A stretch of DNA of 64,000 bases from Bacillus sp. PK3_68 (GTDB lineage Bacteria > Bacillota > Bacilli > Bacillales > Domibacillaceae), in contig NZ_NQYC01000001.1 of assembly GCF_003600835.1 (NCBI RefSeq), positions 620,001 to 684,000 of the forward strand. The letters are read 5' to 3'. Position 1 is the first letter of the stretch, and each line of letters starts with the position of its first letter. Below the pieces are notes generated by a model. The model ran no database searches and was not told where the DNA came from. It saw only the letters and a list, made by a program, of their open reading frames with translations. Of the stretch, positions 17,620-26,391 are shown piece by piece. The translations under genes and the position numbers were made by a program.

Positions 17620-17841
17620 CTAATGGCGCCTCTGTCTGCTCCCCCCATCTTCTTTTTCTCTCTCACATAAGCCCGATACTCTTCCATTGGTAAAAACCCC
17701 CTCATGATCCGGACTATAGGTAAGCAACATTTGATCATTCGTCTGCAGCCGTTTCAAATGCTCACAATACTTGGCTTCAGCCTTGCTATCGAACGTGATG
17801 CCGTCCACCACTGCTTTCCTAGAGCCGTATTTTGACCTCAC
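17620..17841 (-). pseudogene. Phage DUF1064-type gene, disrupted
   Basis: The N-terminus MRSKYGSRKAVVDGITFDSK, then AEAKYCEHLKRL, is the start of DUF1064, a phage family with a nuclease-like fold. The last third is unlike that family. An overlapping small frame starting MEEYRAYVREKKKMGG, with GAGGGGG upstream, runs to about 17609. Its 5' side is immediately joined to repeat copy 4, so the promoter and ribosome site are gone. Confidence 0.6.
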
Positions 17842-17842
17842 A

Positions 17843-18252
17843 GACTGGTAAGTATCTATCAGATATAGAAAATGACGAGTATATGTTGACGAATACCTTT
17901 AAAGCCGAAGTTATTGATACTTACTATGACCACCGAGGACAGGACAATATACCACTCTCCCTCTTCGCTTTTGATTTTTGGCAGAACACAAAGTATACGT
18001 ATCGAGACGTGGATGACGTGAATAGTCACGAGGTTAAAGCCAATGATGAACAAATGGATAAGGCTTTGGCGAAGATGTATTGAATAAAACGGAAACTCCC
18101 ACTGAAGACACATGCAGTGGGAGTTTCGTTTTGCTTTGTTTGCCTAGTATCTATGAGAATCGATGAAGCGTTTTTTCGAATAACTATTATAGTTTTTATA
18201 ACAAAGCTTGATAAGCTTAATAAATCCTATTAAACTAAAGCCCCCTTTAGTT
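17843..18252 (+). repeat. Dispersed repeat copy 4: last 78 codons, terminator, right module
   Basis: It starts abruptly at the codon for GKYLSDIENDEYML (residue about 127 of the parent) and stays in frame to DKALAKMY. The terminator CTCCCACTG/CAGTGGGAG and right module follow. The right end is a perfect hairpin, AACTAAAG-CCCC-CTTTAGTT at 18233-18252. No start codon or leader is present. Confidence 0.88.
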
Positions 18253-18267
18253 CGATAACCATTTCTT

Positions 18268-18732
18268 CTAAAGGTACAATTTTAATCCCTCATGCGATGC
18301 CTTGAAACCTAACTTTTTATAGAAATGAAGTGCTTCGGGTCTCTTTTTATCTGTTGTTAATTGAACCATATGACATCCACGCTCTTTGGCACGCTGAATC
18401 GCCCATCGAATTAACATAGATCCTACACCTTTCCCACGTTCTAAAGATGCAGTACGCACACCTTCAATTGTGGCCCTCCATCCTCCTTGGTGAGTAATGA
18501 ATGGAGTATATGTAATCTGTTGAACACCTACTATTTCTTCACCATAACAAGCCACAATCAATTCATTGTTTGGGTCAGAGTTGATGGATTGAAATGCCTT
18601 TATATAACTTTCTGGCAAAGGCTGTTTATAAAGCTCTCTTTTGTTTCCTAAAACGTCATCCGAAAGCATATACACAATCCTGTCCAGGTCTTGTATTGTT
18701 GCTTCTCTAAATGTAACTTGATTTGTATTCAT
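18268..18732 (-). CDS. GNAT N-acetyltransferase
   Basis: 154 residues. The acetyl-CoA motif A is ERGKGVGSMLIRWAIQRAKE (about 107-126), followed by LTTDKKRPEALHFYKKLGF. It transfers acetyl groups to amines; the substrate is unknown. The fold is complete. The stop lies 15 bases from the right end of repeat copy 4. AGAGGAAAT upstream of the ATG. Confidence 0.88.
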   Translation of the reverse strand: MNTNQVTFREATIQDLDRIVYMLSDDVLGNKRELYKQPLPESYIKAFQSINSDPNNELIVACYGEEIVGVQQITYTPFITHQGGWRATIEGVRTASLERGKGVGSMLIRWAIQRAKERGCHMVQLTTDKKRPEALHFYKKLGFKASHEGLKLYL

Positions 18733-18839
18733 TAAAATTTCCTCTCCAATGTAACCATGATAAGTTTTATTCCATTAATGATAGTTGAGATATTAAGCAA
18801 AAGTCCCCGTTAGTTAAAAAAGCAGTATCACTATTAGGC

Positions 18840-19140
18840 ATTACTTTTAATAAGGATTTGGTTATTGGGGTAATCTTTTACGAGCCGCTCTAATGTTTTT
18901 TGCTGATTATTTCCTATATCACAAAGATTCGATAATCTCTCTTTTGGAATATTCGATACAATGTTTATGAAAGTCCAGATTCAATCATACCTATAGTTTG
19001 GCGTGTAATACCAACAGCTTTAGCTAGATCTGCTTATTTGAATATTTTCATATAGACTTTTATTGAATTGCCATTATCATTTTTATCTGCTTCTATGAGC
19101 AAGTATGCTTCTTCGTCTATTTTATGAATATTCATATCAG
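18840..19140 (-). pseudogene. XRE-type helix-turn-helix relic
   Basis: A short open frame starts MNIHKIDEEAYLLIEADKND at about 19138 and stops after KIFK. The following sequence reads ADLAKAVGITRQTIGMIESG, a typical XRE helix-turn-helix, and later ERLSNLCDIGNNQQKTLERL in a different frame. Several stops and shifts break it. It is the remains of a regulator or antitoxin gene. Confidence 0.55.
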
Positions 19141-19255
19141 AGTCTTTTAATGGTACAGAGTTAGATTGAATTATTATAGGAATACAGAATAACCATTTTT
19201 GATTAATTTGTTGTCGGTATTCATTTTTACAATTCTATAATTTAAGTTGTAAATC

Positions 19256-19528
19256 CTTCTTCAACTAACCTGCCCCTATAGTTGTTGATGATGTAAATAG
19301 TCATGAGGTTAAAGCGAATGAGGAACAGATGGATAAGGCTTTGGCGAAGATGTATTGAATAAATGACAACTCCCACTGAAGAAATTGAATCCAGTGGGAG
19401 TTTTGCTTTGTTTGCCGGGTATCTATGAGAATCAATGAAGTGTTTTTTCAAATTACTATTATAATTTCTATAACAAAGCTTGATAAACTTAATAAATCCT
19501 ATTGAACTAAAGCACCTGTTAATTCAAC
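19256..19528 (+). repeat. Dispersed repeat copy 5: hairpin joined to the last 25 codons, terminator, right module
   Basis: The left hairpin (CAACTAACCTGCCCCTATAG) runs straight into the codons for VDDVNSHEVKANEEQMDKAL. The terminator and right module end with TTGAACTAA...TTAATTCAA at 19502-19527. Confidence 0.82.
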
Positions 19529-19586
19529 AACAAACTCTTTTAACGGTTCTCCGTGTTTTTGTAACTGCAAGTTTTAAGTCCATTCT

Positions 19587-20198
19587 TTACCGATGTCCCT
19601 TTTTTGAATCCAGAATAAACATAGATGCATCCTGTCCCATGAATAGTTTATTTCCAGTATAAAAAGTTTTGAATTGAATGTCCCTATACCCGATTTTAGT
19701 CATCATGTCGGTTAACTCTTCTGGATTAAATCCGTTATGAACAATATCTGAAACTACTTTTTCATTTATATTAAAATCCACTATTAATAGATGTCCCCCT
19801 TCATTAAGAACATCAAATAGTCTTGATAAAACGAATTCAACATCAGGAATATGGAGTAGAACTTGAGCCATAAAAATATAGTCGGCATGTAAATCCGACG
19901 GTCTTTCCTTTTCAATATCAAAGCATAGTGTATCTGCATTCTGAATATTAAAATCCGTTATTTTTTGTTTTATTTGATTTATCATATTTTGTGACGTATC
20001 CAGAAAAAGTATAGAATGAAACTCGTTTAACAAATTCACTCCGACAAGACCAGTTCCACATCCAAAATCAATCGCATTCTTACTTTTAGCGTCAACTAAA
20101 TAATTACGGATGGCATCTGAGCATACCTTTGCAATTTCGATTCTTTCAGGAGTGTCATATTTATTAGCTATCATTTCAAACTTATCAGTATTTCCCAT
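19587..20198 (-). CDS. Class I SAM-dependent methyltransferase
   Basis: 203 residues. Motif I IDFGCGTGLVGVNLL (about 43-57), the acidic end of strand 2 in LFLDTSQNMI, FDIEKERPSDLHADYIFMA, and a post-motif LNEGGHLLIVDFN. It moves a methyl group from SAM to an unknown small molecule or protein. GGAGAG precedes ATG. It sits as a single gene between repeat copies 5 and 6. Confidence 0.85.
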   Translation of the reverse strand: MGNTDKFEMIANKYDTPERIEIAKVCSDAIRNYLVDAKSKNAIDFGCGTGLVGVNLLNEFHSILFLDTSQNMINQIKQKITDFNIQNADTLCFDIEKERPSDLHADYIFMAQVLLHIPDVEFVLSRLFDVLNEGGHLLIVDFNINEKVVSDIVHNGFNPEELTDMMTKIGYRDIQFKTFYTGNKLFMGQDASMFILDSKKGHR

Positions 20199-20282
20199 TA
20201 TGATCTCTCCAATCAGGCATAAAAAACAAACCTAAACACTCAAAAAATGTCATTTTTCAACATACCACTCTGTATATAATAA

Positions 20283-20683
20283 TACAACTAACTTGCCCAT
20301 TAGTTTAAGAAGAAAATCATAAAAATAGGACGTTCAATTGTACTTGATTATAATTTTTCAATAAGGATAGGATAACACACTGACCTCCCTCTTCGCTTTT
20401 GATTTTTGGCAGAACACAAAAGTATACATATCGAGGCATTGATGATGTGAATAGCCATGAGGTTAAAGCCAACGACGAACAGATGGATAAGGCTTTGGAG
20501 AAGCTGAATTGAATAATTGAAAACTCCCACTGAAGACATTGAATTCAGTGGGAGTTTCACTTTGTTTGGCTGATAGCCCTTCTAGCGCAAACAGGTAAAG
20601 GATTTTTTAAATTACTATTACGATTTCTATAACAAAGTTCGATAAGCTTAATAAATCCTATTGTACTAAAGCTCCCGTTAGCA
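20283..20683 (+). repeat. Dispersed repeat copy 6: complete element
   Basis: Left hairpin (AACTAACTTGCCCATTAGTT), left module, 3' gene end with a one-base insertion (AACACAAAAGTATAC), terminator, and right module ending GTACTAAAGCTCCCGTTAGC. Confidence 0.86.
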
Positions 20684-20700
20684 CAATAAGATAACTAAGT

Positions 20701-21228
20701 CTATTGCTGCAAATCAGAGGGTAACATTCCATATACAATACTATCTGTCCATTCATTTTTATTCCAAAAATTTTGTATGAAATGGGCTTCCTTTCTCATG
20801 CCTATTCGTTCACACAATTTTTGTGAAGCTGTATTCCGTGCATCAAGATTAGCTTGTATGCGATGTACATTAAATTCATCAAATAATTTATAGACCAAAC
20901 TACTTACTGCTTCTGTTGCCAAACCTCTCCCAGCTACTTCATTTGAAAAACTATAACCAATCTCAACAGTATCCTTCATGTCTGTATACCATACGGATAA
21001 ATCACCAACTACTTTAGTCTTGTATATAACTGCCAAACTTAACATTGATTCTTTAGTGAGTACACCGTTTGCCAGCTTCTTATTAAATCTTTTCTGCATA
21101 TCTTCATGAGTCCACTTATCATGTAATAGGAATTTACATGTATCATCATTATTATAAATAGCAAATACATCCTGTAAATCAGTACTCTTAAAAGGTCTAA
21201 TTATTAATCTTTCTGTTGTGATTTCCAA
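20701..21228 (-). CDS. GNAT acetyltransferase, RimJ/RimL type
   Basis: 175 residues beginning MEITTERLIIRPFKSTD, the usual opening of ribosomal-protein Ser/Ala acetyltransferase-like enzymes. It has AGRGLATEAVSSLVYKLF as motif A and HRIQANLDARNTASQKLCE, then RIGMRKEAHF. The substrate is not predictable. It stands alone between repeat copies 6 and 7; its stop is 17 bases from the right end of copy 6. Confidence 0.88.
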   Translation of the reverse strand: MEITTERLIIRPFKSTDLQDVFAIYNNDDTCKFLLHDKWTHEDMQKRFNKKLANGVLTKESMLSLAVIYKTKVVGDLSVWYTDMKDTVEIGYSFSNEVAGRGLATEAVSSLVYKLFDEFNVHRIQANLDARNTASQKLCERIGMRKEAHFIQNFWNKNEWTDSIVYGMLPSDLQQ

Positions 21229-21483
21229 GTTAGCTCCCCTCCCTTACATTCATTCTACAAACCAAACAAAAACCTATAATGTTTGAGGATCAAGTAAAAA
21301 AACATAAATACCAGTAATGCCATTATAATCCTAAGGGTTGTTTACTGAAAGTGCAATAATGGAAAATCAATCCTATTGTTTCACATAAAAGAATGATTGA
21401 CCTAAAAACATTTTTTCATAGTATCTACACTTCCTTCTTAGATTTTATCTTGATTACCTATTTCACCATAGTAAATTAAAATC

Positions 21484-21945
21484 CTTCTTCCACTAAACTG
21501 CCCTTTAGTTTAAGAAGAAAATCATAAAAAATAGGATTTTCAATCGTACTTAATTATGATTTATCAATGAGTAAAAGATAAAACACTGCTCACCCTCTTC
21601 GCTTTTGATTTTTGGCAGAACACAAAATATATGTACAGAGGCATTGGTGTTGTGAATAGCCGTGAGGTTAAAGCGAATGAAGAACAGGTGGATAAATCTT
21701 TGGCGAAGATGAATTGAATAAACGGAAAACTCCCACTAAAGACATGAAAATTTAGCGGGAGTTTCGCTTTAATTACCAGATATCTATGAATGTTCATCCT
21801 CATGAGAATAGACTTTTTTTGAAATGATAAAGTTGCTCAAATAATAGTAATTAAAGCTTTTCGGTTAGAAGTTATAAGTTTTCTTCTCATTGTGATAATA
21901 AAGTTATTTAATTCTTCTTTAACTAGAGTACCCATTAGCCTAAGT
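21484..21945 (+). repeat. Dispersed repeat copy 7: complete element with variant-B extension
   Basis: The left hairpin is the most regular in the window: CTTCTT-cc-ACTAAA-ctgccc-TTTAGT-tt-AAGAAG (21484-21517). Then come the left module, a degenerate 3' gene end, a terminator with altered stem (CCCACTAAA/TTTAGCGGG), and the variant-B right module (TTGAAATGATAAAGTTGCTC, AAAGCTTTTCGGTTAGAA). Confidence 0.86.
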
Positions 21946-21976
21946 GTATTAAATAAAACAGGCTGTCTTAGAAATT

Positions 21977-22162
21977 CTAATGTATATGATCATATTCTTC
22001 ATTTTCTAAAATTGTAACAGCACGAATTTTAGCATCTAAAAAGTTAGACTTTATTTGTTGTTTGGCTTCTTCAAAATTAAATGCCGTTACATTCTTATAG
22101 AAAATTACACCAGAGAGTTCATATTCAACTGTATAAATATCCTTTTTTTCATTTTTTTCCAA
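21977..22162 (-). CDS. Small hypothetical protein
   Basis: 61 residues, TTG start 7 bases after GGGAGGG. MEKNEKKDIYTVEYELSG then FNFEEAKQQIKSNFLDAKI. The pattern of a beta pair and helix suggests a small alpha-beta domain; not recognised. Confidence 0.5.
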   Translation of the reverse strand: MEKNEKKDIYTVEYELSGVIFYKNVTAFNFEEAKQQIKSNFLDAKIRAVTILENEEYDHIH

Positions 22163-22230
22163 AGTAATACCCTCCCCAAAGTTATTTAAAGAAGTTTAGC
22201 AATCAAATTACATTTTTTACTTTTTCTGAA

Positions 22231-22734
22231 TTACATTTTAGGGGCGTCCATACCTATCACAGCCCATTCCTCTTTTGAAGGACCATATAAACCAGGAACT
22301 GTTAAACCTGCTTGGCGCATAAGGATTGTCATTTGTCCTCGATGATGAATTTGATGTTGAATCATAAAAAATAAAAGGTCTGAATTTGACATTCTCTGTC
22401 CAAAAAACTCCTGTATTTCCCCAAGACTCTTATCATTCCATTGGTTTTTTACAGCTTGAGACAAAGCGCTACTTGCTTGTCGATAGGAGTCAGATATGAA
22501 CTTTGCTGAAGTCGGAACAGGATAATCTTGATTGGGAGAGTCAAAAGAAAGGTCTGTTCGAGATGCTATAACGCCAATTGCTGTTACAGTATGCCAAGCT
22601 ATCCTTCCTAATGTCCAATTTTGAGATGTTACTTTCTGGAGTAAGGATTCATCTGTAAGTTGATTGAGAATTTTTTGGGTAGCTCCTGCTTCAACATCCC
22701 ATACTTTAAAAAAACTATTTAGTGTTTGAAACAT
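22231..22734 (-). CDS. DinB/YfiT-type four-helix metal protein
   Basis: 167 residues. The three DinB histidines appear as RIAWHTVTAIG (about 48), and HQIHHRGQMTILMRQAG (about 128-132). DinB-family proteins are four-helix bundles with a metal site; many act as thiol-dependent transferases and some are damage-inducible. AGGAGG upstream of the ATG. The gene is single and follows a small - strand gene. Confidence 0.85.
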   Translation of the reverse strand: MFQTLNSFFKVWDVEAGATQKILNQLTDESLLQKVTSQNWTLGRIAWHTVTAIGVIASRTDLSFDSPNQDYPVPTSAKFISDSYRQASSALSQAVKNQWNDKSLGEIQEFFGQRMSNSDLLFFMIQHQIHHRGQMTILMRQAGLTVPGLYGPSKEEWAVIGMDAPKM

Positions 22735-22989
22735 ATTTATCCTCCTTACTTAAATACTCCATAAATATATTCTATATCCTCTCAAGATTTCCTATTAATA
22801 CCACAAAAAACGGATATATTTTTCAAATGACTTTATTGTCACTAAGTACATCTAATAGAATTTTTGTTTTTTTAGCTTTCATTTATAGTATGGTTCGCCC
22901 ATATTAATTTCAAAAGCAATTACCGAACTTATGCACAAAGTTTTTTCTTCATCGATATTTAAATACTAAAAGAAAAGGGAGTAAAAAAG

Positions 22990-23185
22990 AAAACAACTAT
23001 GTCCAAACAACTGCGCCAACCAAACCAACTCCGCTAACTACGGAACCAGCTCCTAAAAAAGAAGCATTTAAAAACTGTACGGAACTTAGAAATATCCAAT
23101 AGCGCTGACAAAGGACACTCGCTTATGATCCAAAGCATGACCGTGATGAAGATGGATGGGCTTGTGGAAAACAAGTATGCTTCAA
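22990..23185 (+). pseudogene. Excalibur calcium-binding domain relic 2
   Basis: One frame reads PTTEPAPKKEAFKNCTELRN, then stops, then LAYDPKHDRDEDGWACG. A Pro/Thr-rich linker followed by Excalibur is how these domains end secreted nucleases. Two stops interrupt it and no start is visible. The relic may be a cut-off tail of a nuclease like that at 1786-2801. Confidence 0.75.
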
Positions 23186-23200
23186 GTTACCTATTAAGAA

Positions 23201-23224
23201 AGGGACCACTTCAGTCCCTTTTTC
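23201..23224 (+). terminator. Terminator after Excalibur relic 2
   Basis: AAAGGGAC/GTCCCTTT followed by TTTC. Confidence 0.75.
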
Positions 23225-23395
23225 TATTTTCTTTAACCTGCTTAGTTGTTGCTTTAAAATAAAGCTTGATTAAAAACACCTCACAAACTAGTATTCTACG
23301 ATAAATAAAAAGAATCCATTCTAAAAAAGATTGATCAAAATGAATTCTTTTCCGACATATTAAGTTTAGTTTTTATAAAAAAAGTTTAATCACTC
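23225..23395 (-). repeat. Hairpin repeat R4, inverted copy
   Basis: On the - strand it matches 38040-38185 and 47005-47150: AAACTTTTTTTATAAAAACT, a hairpin of the type CATTTTGATCAATCTTTTTT, GTTTGTGAGGTGTTTTTAAT and AAGCTTTATTTTAAA. It is the only one of three copies in this orientation. Confidence 0.75.
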
Positions 23396-23461
23396 TCTAG
23401 CAGTATTTCTCTACAATCGTTCTTTTTTCTTGAGGACGCATTTACATAATGATTAGATGTT

Positions 23462-23668
23462 CTACATCCTATTACAACAATTAAGCATGTAGTCCATACA
23501 TTGCAGGGCGTCATTAATCCGGCGTTTCTTAGAATTATAGTAACGTACACCTAACCCTTCTTGGATACTTATCGCTTCTCTAATAATGTTATGCCATCTT
23601 TCTGGCATGTAATTGATTGCATATTTGCCTGTATCTATTTTTGAAATGATTTCATAAAAGGCCGTCAT
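23462..23668 (-). CDS. Small protein downstream of a SUKH gene
   Basis: 68 residues from ATG 23668, directly after GGAGGAGAC. It begins MTAFYEIISKIDTGKYAIN, is basic, and ends DYMLNCCNRM with a CC pair. Not recognised. The intergenic region between it and the SUKH gene is almost entirely a hairpin whose 3' arm covers the start codon, so its translation is probably controlled. Confidence 0.55.
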   Translation of the reverse strand: MTAFYEIISKIDTGKYAINYMPERWHNIIREAISIQEGLGVRYYNSKKRRINDALQCMDYMLNCCNRM

Positions 23669-23730
23669 GTCTCCTCCGGAGCATTCCACCATCAGGTTAG
23701 CTCCAGTGCAGCGATAGCTGACGGCCTTTT
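23656..23730 (-). promoter_or_regulatory. Stem-loop covering the start codon of the small gene
   Basis: Perfect 12-bp arms AAAAGGCCGTCA (23656-23667) and TGACGGCCTTTT (23719-23730). On the - strand transcript the 3' arm includes two bases of the AUG, and the Shine-Dalgarno sits next to it inside the loop, where GGAGC/GCTCC can form a second stem. It begins one base after the SUKH stop codon. Confidence 0.55.
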
Positions 23731-23731
23731 T

Positions 23732-24187
23732 CTATATAGTCACACACGAATCTGTCAGTTCAAAATACCACTCTAGGAAGGAGTTAAAGCTTTTCCATTG
23801 CGAATTCAATTTACCGGCAAAAAAATCCTCCATCTGCTGGCCCAACCCTAAACCTAACACTTCGTCTGTGTTCTTATTATAAAAAAAGCCAAACTCCCCT
23901 TCGAAGTTATCCAACGGAATATATTCTTCAGGCAGGTTTAACACAGCATGAGTTCTCTCCATACCTAATATATAATCAGAAGAATTGATCATAAACCAAC
24001 AAATCTGATAGATTTCACGTCGTTTGCTAAGGAAGGTCGGCCCATCCTCTGCATGCAAATAAAATGTAGCAAAGTCTGAACTCAAATCGACGCCTAACTT
24101 TACCATTGCATGTTCATACTCCTCTGTAACGTCTTCAAACCACCAGTTTTTGCTTTTGCAATAATCGATCACCTTTTCCGATAACAT
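23732..24187 (-). CDS. SUKH (SMI1/KNR4) family immunity-type protein
   Basis: 151 residues. N-terminal helices lead to LGVDLSSDFATFYLHAEDGP, then LNLPEEYIPLDNFEGEFGFFYN, DEVLGLGLGQQM and SFNSFLEWYFELT, the run of SUKH superfamily folds. SUKH proteins are the most frequent immunity proteins of bacterial polymorphic toxins and act in the cytoplasm. No toxin gene is next to it. The DUF1963-like gene lies upstream on the same strand. GGAGCAGTTGAG precedes ATG. Confidence 0.65.
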   Translation of the reverse strand: MLSEKVIDYCKSKNWWFEDVTEEYEHAMVKLGVDLSSDFATFYLHAEDGPTFLSKRREIYQICWFMINSSDYILGMERTHAVLNLPEEYIPLDNFEGEFGFFYNKNTDEVLGLGLGQQMEDFFAGKLNSQWKSFNSFLEWYFELTDSCVTI

Positions 24188-24375
24188 CTCAACTGCTCCT
24201 TCGATATAAAATAAATTATCTAAATTATAACCCTGAGTATATCATTCCTTCTTTTTCTGTCTTAGATGGTTTAAGACACTATGTAGTGAATCAAAGCAAG
24301 GCACATCTTTATCCTTACTTTGTTTCCAGCAACCCTCCAGAATCAGTTCAATTACTTTACGCTCTCTGCGTTAAA

Positions 24376-25011
24376 TCAAGAAAATTGCCAAAAACCTGCT
24401 ACTGGATGTTGGACCTCAGTTACCCCTATTTTGGCGAAAATATATAGTGATCCAAAACCAAAAGGATAATTGTAATCGGGATGAAGCAGCGTTTCGGGGT
24501 AACCATCTTCATCTACTTGAAATAAAAAAGAAAATGATTCCTCCTTTAGTTTCGTAAAATAATAGTCTTTATTTTGAATAAGCCTCGGGTTTCCACCGAG
24601 TTTGATCAAAAAAGACTGATCCATGGATTTTTCGTCATTGCTTATTTCTCCGTCTGAAATTACATGTTTTATAAGACCTAGATTAGTAAACATATCTTTG
24701 ACGCTTTCCGTTGAAATTGGATGCTCAATCACCTTTATCGAGCAATTCGGATAAACATTGTTGTCCAAATATTCCTCATAGTCCTCTGGGATGAAGATTG
24801 AAATCATGCTCTCAGGTTTAAAGGGATGGACGAGGCTCAAGTAAAAATAATATTTTTGGTTACTTTCGTGGATAAGATCTGCTTGACCATCAAAGAAGTC
24901 AGGTGCATTCCCGCCGATCCAGCCTGTACCATGCTCGTTCGATAGGCCTGGCTCCGCATAATAGAGAATACAGTCTGTCCTCTCAACTAAACTATTCATA
25001 CGGTTCTTCAT
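24376..25011 (-). CDS. DUF1963-like (YwqG-related) protein
   Basis: 211 residues. GTGWIGGNAPDFFDG near the N-terminus, a YPNC segment, and a C-terminal FLIKLGGNPRLIQ, FSFLFQVDEDGYP, GFGSLYIFAK. The second half fits the DUF1963 pattern (GGxP..Q ... LLQID ... G.lYvF). DUF1963 proteins are often found in immunity clusters of polymorphic toxins. The ATG directly follows the stop codon of the upstream ankyrin relic, so the two frames were translationally coupled. Confidence 0.6.
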   Translation of the reverse strand: MKNRMNSLVERTDCILYYAEPGLSNEHGTGWIGGNAPDFFDGQADLIHESNQKYYFYLSLVHPFKPESMISIFIPEDYEEYLDNNVYPNCSIKVIEHPISTESVKDMFTNLGLIKHVISDGEISNDEKSMDQSFLIKLGGNPRLIQNKDYYFTKLKEESFSFLFQVDEDGYPETLLHPDYNYPFGFGSLYIFAKIGVTEVQHPVAGFWQFS

Positions 25012-25460
25012 TTACAACTCTCCCTCAAGAAAATGAATGAGGTGCATTTCAGGCTGCACGAGGAACTCTGTAAAGCTGCATAAATCCGCATAAGTCTGAT
25101 ACTCCACGTCATAACAGCCTATCTGACCTTTTTTCTTCGAATTCCAAACTAGCTGCAGATCGGAGTAATGGCCGATATCAGCTGATAAACGCAGCAGCTT
25201 TTGCCTGCCAAATTCCCTCTTAATCGTATTGGTCAATGTGACCAGTTCATCGGTTAATTTATATTTTTTCAGCTCATACTTTTTGTTTTCCATATTATGT
25301 ATAGCAAATGGCTCCAGCGATTTTAAATAGTCGGCCAAAACTGTATTTTTATTATTGATTGCAGTTGTATAAGGCCGCTCGCCGCCCTTTTTACGCTAAA
25401 GTAACGCCCACGCTTTGTTCAATCAAAAATTTGACCATGACCAAATAACCGTGCATTAAT
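25012..25460 (-). pseudogene. Ankyrin-repeat protein, frameshifted C-terminal part
   Basis: One frame reads LMHGYLVMVKFLIEQSVGVT, the next GGERPYTTAINNKNTVLADY, then LKSLEPF and a C-terminal domain ending LIHFLEGEL. Spliced, this is an ankyrin repeat (GxxVMVKFLIExxVxV..KGGERPYTTAIxN) broken at the five-T run 25388-25392. Ankyrin proteins are common partners in toxin-immunity islands. Upstream sequence to about 25680 keeps coding-like pieces with stops. A start at TTG 25338 is possible but lacks a ribosome site. Confidence 0.6.
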
Positions 25461-25696
25461 CTAAAGAGCACTATTTGGTTTGACACTCGAGCAAGAATCT
25501 GCCACCAGCTCCGATCCATCATTAATATTCATAGTTATAAATGGAATGCAAGGATTTCCCACAGCTAATTATAGCTATACCAAAATACAGCTAAAATTAA
25601 TGTTCTTCCCTGGTGTAGATTGCAGAAAAACTAAAGGACAAGTTTACAGTCGCTACGAGCACCCACTATACTGACAAAAAGTTGTTTAAAGATACA

Positions 25697-25918
25697 AAAT
25701 GATTAGGATACATAAATTCTTTTTTAGGTGTCTTGGAGCCATATGCATCATTGAACTTAATCATTTCCGAAAAGGGGAATTACACACCCACCTCAACAAA
25801 CTTTGACCAAAATCTATTATTCTATTTTATTGAAAACACTCTTGCCTCAGATGGAGATTATTTATTTTATGATGATTTAGGAAACGAATTTGCAAATTTT
25901 ATTTCAATTAAAAACTGA
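25697..25918 (+). pseudogene. Open 3' fragment of an unknown soluble protein
   Basis: The frame after a TGA reads GYINSFLGVLEPYASLNLII, NFDQNLLFYFIENTLASDGD, YLFYDDLGNEFANFISIKN. The composition is protein-like, but there is no good start (TTG at 25733 with weak AGGTG). It could be the tail of another immunity-type protein. Confidence 0.35.
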
Positions 25919-25930
25919 GTAACAAAACAA

Positions 25931-26232
25931 TGGGCTATACACTTAAAGGTTGTCTAGGCTGTTTAGACCTATTCATATTGTTACCTCTTGTAGTTGGTGG
26001 ATGTATTGCATACTTCAGCGCAAAAGAATATGACGAGCCAGAGGAATCTGTTACTGAAAAGGTTGAAGAAGCAACTCCTAACAATGGATAATGCCCACTA
26101 AAGAAATATGCAGTGGGAGTTTCGCTTTGTTTACCTGGTATCTATGAGAATCAATGAAGCGTTTTTCCAAATTACTATTACAAAGTTTACTAATTTTAAT
26201 AAATCCTATTGCACTAAAGCACCCGTTTGTTT
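25931..26232 (+). repeat. Dispersed repeat copy 8: first 50 codons joined to terminator and right module
   Basis: Starts ATGGGC and encodes MGYTLKGCLGCLDLFILL, VVGGCIAYFSAKEYDE, ending TPNNG stop. It then goes directly into CCCACTAAAG...CAGTGGG and the right module. This copy keeps the N-terminus and loses the rest, the reverse of most copies. Confidence 0.85.
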
Positions 26233-26391
26233 AAGCACAATTATTCACATACTTTATCAGAAATGCTTATTCCTTTATATCTTACTCACCAGAAGATAAA
26301 AATTCAATTCGCTCTTGTTTTTTCTTGTTCATCAAGTAAAGTAACTTTAAAACAACAAATATTATACATGGCAGAAAGGAGTAATATATCT

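Noticed and set aside
26227-26391. Extended N-terminus for the protein at 26392
   Set aside because: It would be encoded by the end of repeat copy 8 and has no ribosome site; the ATG at 26392 does.
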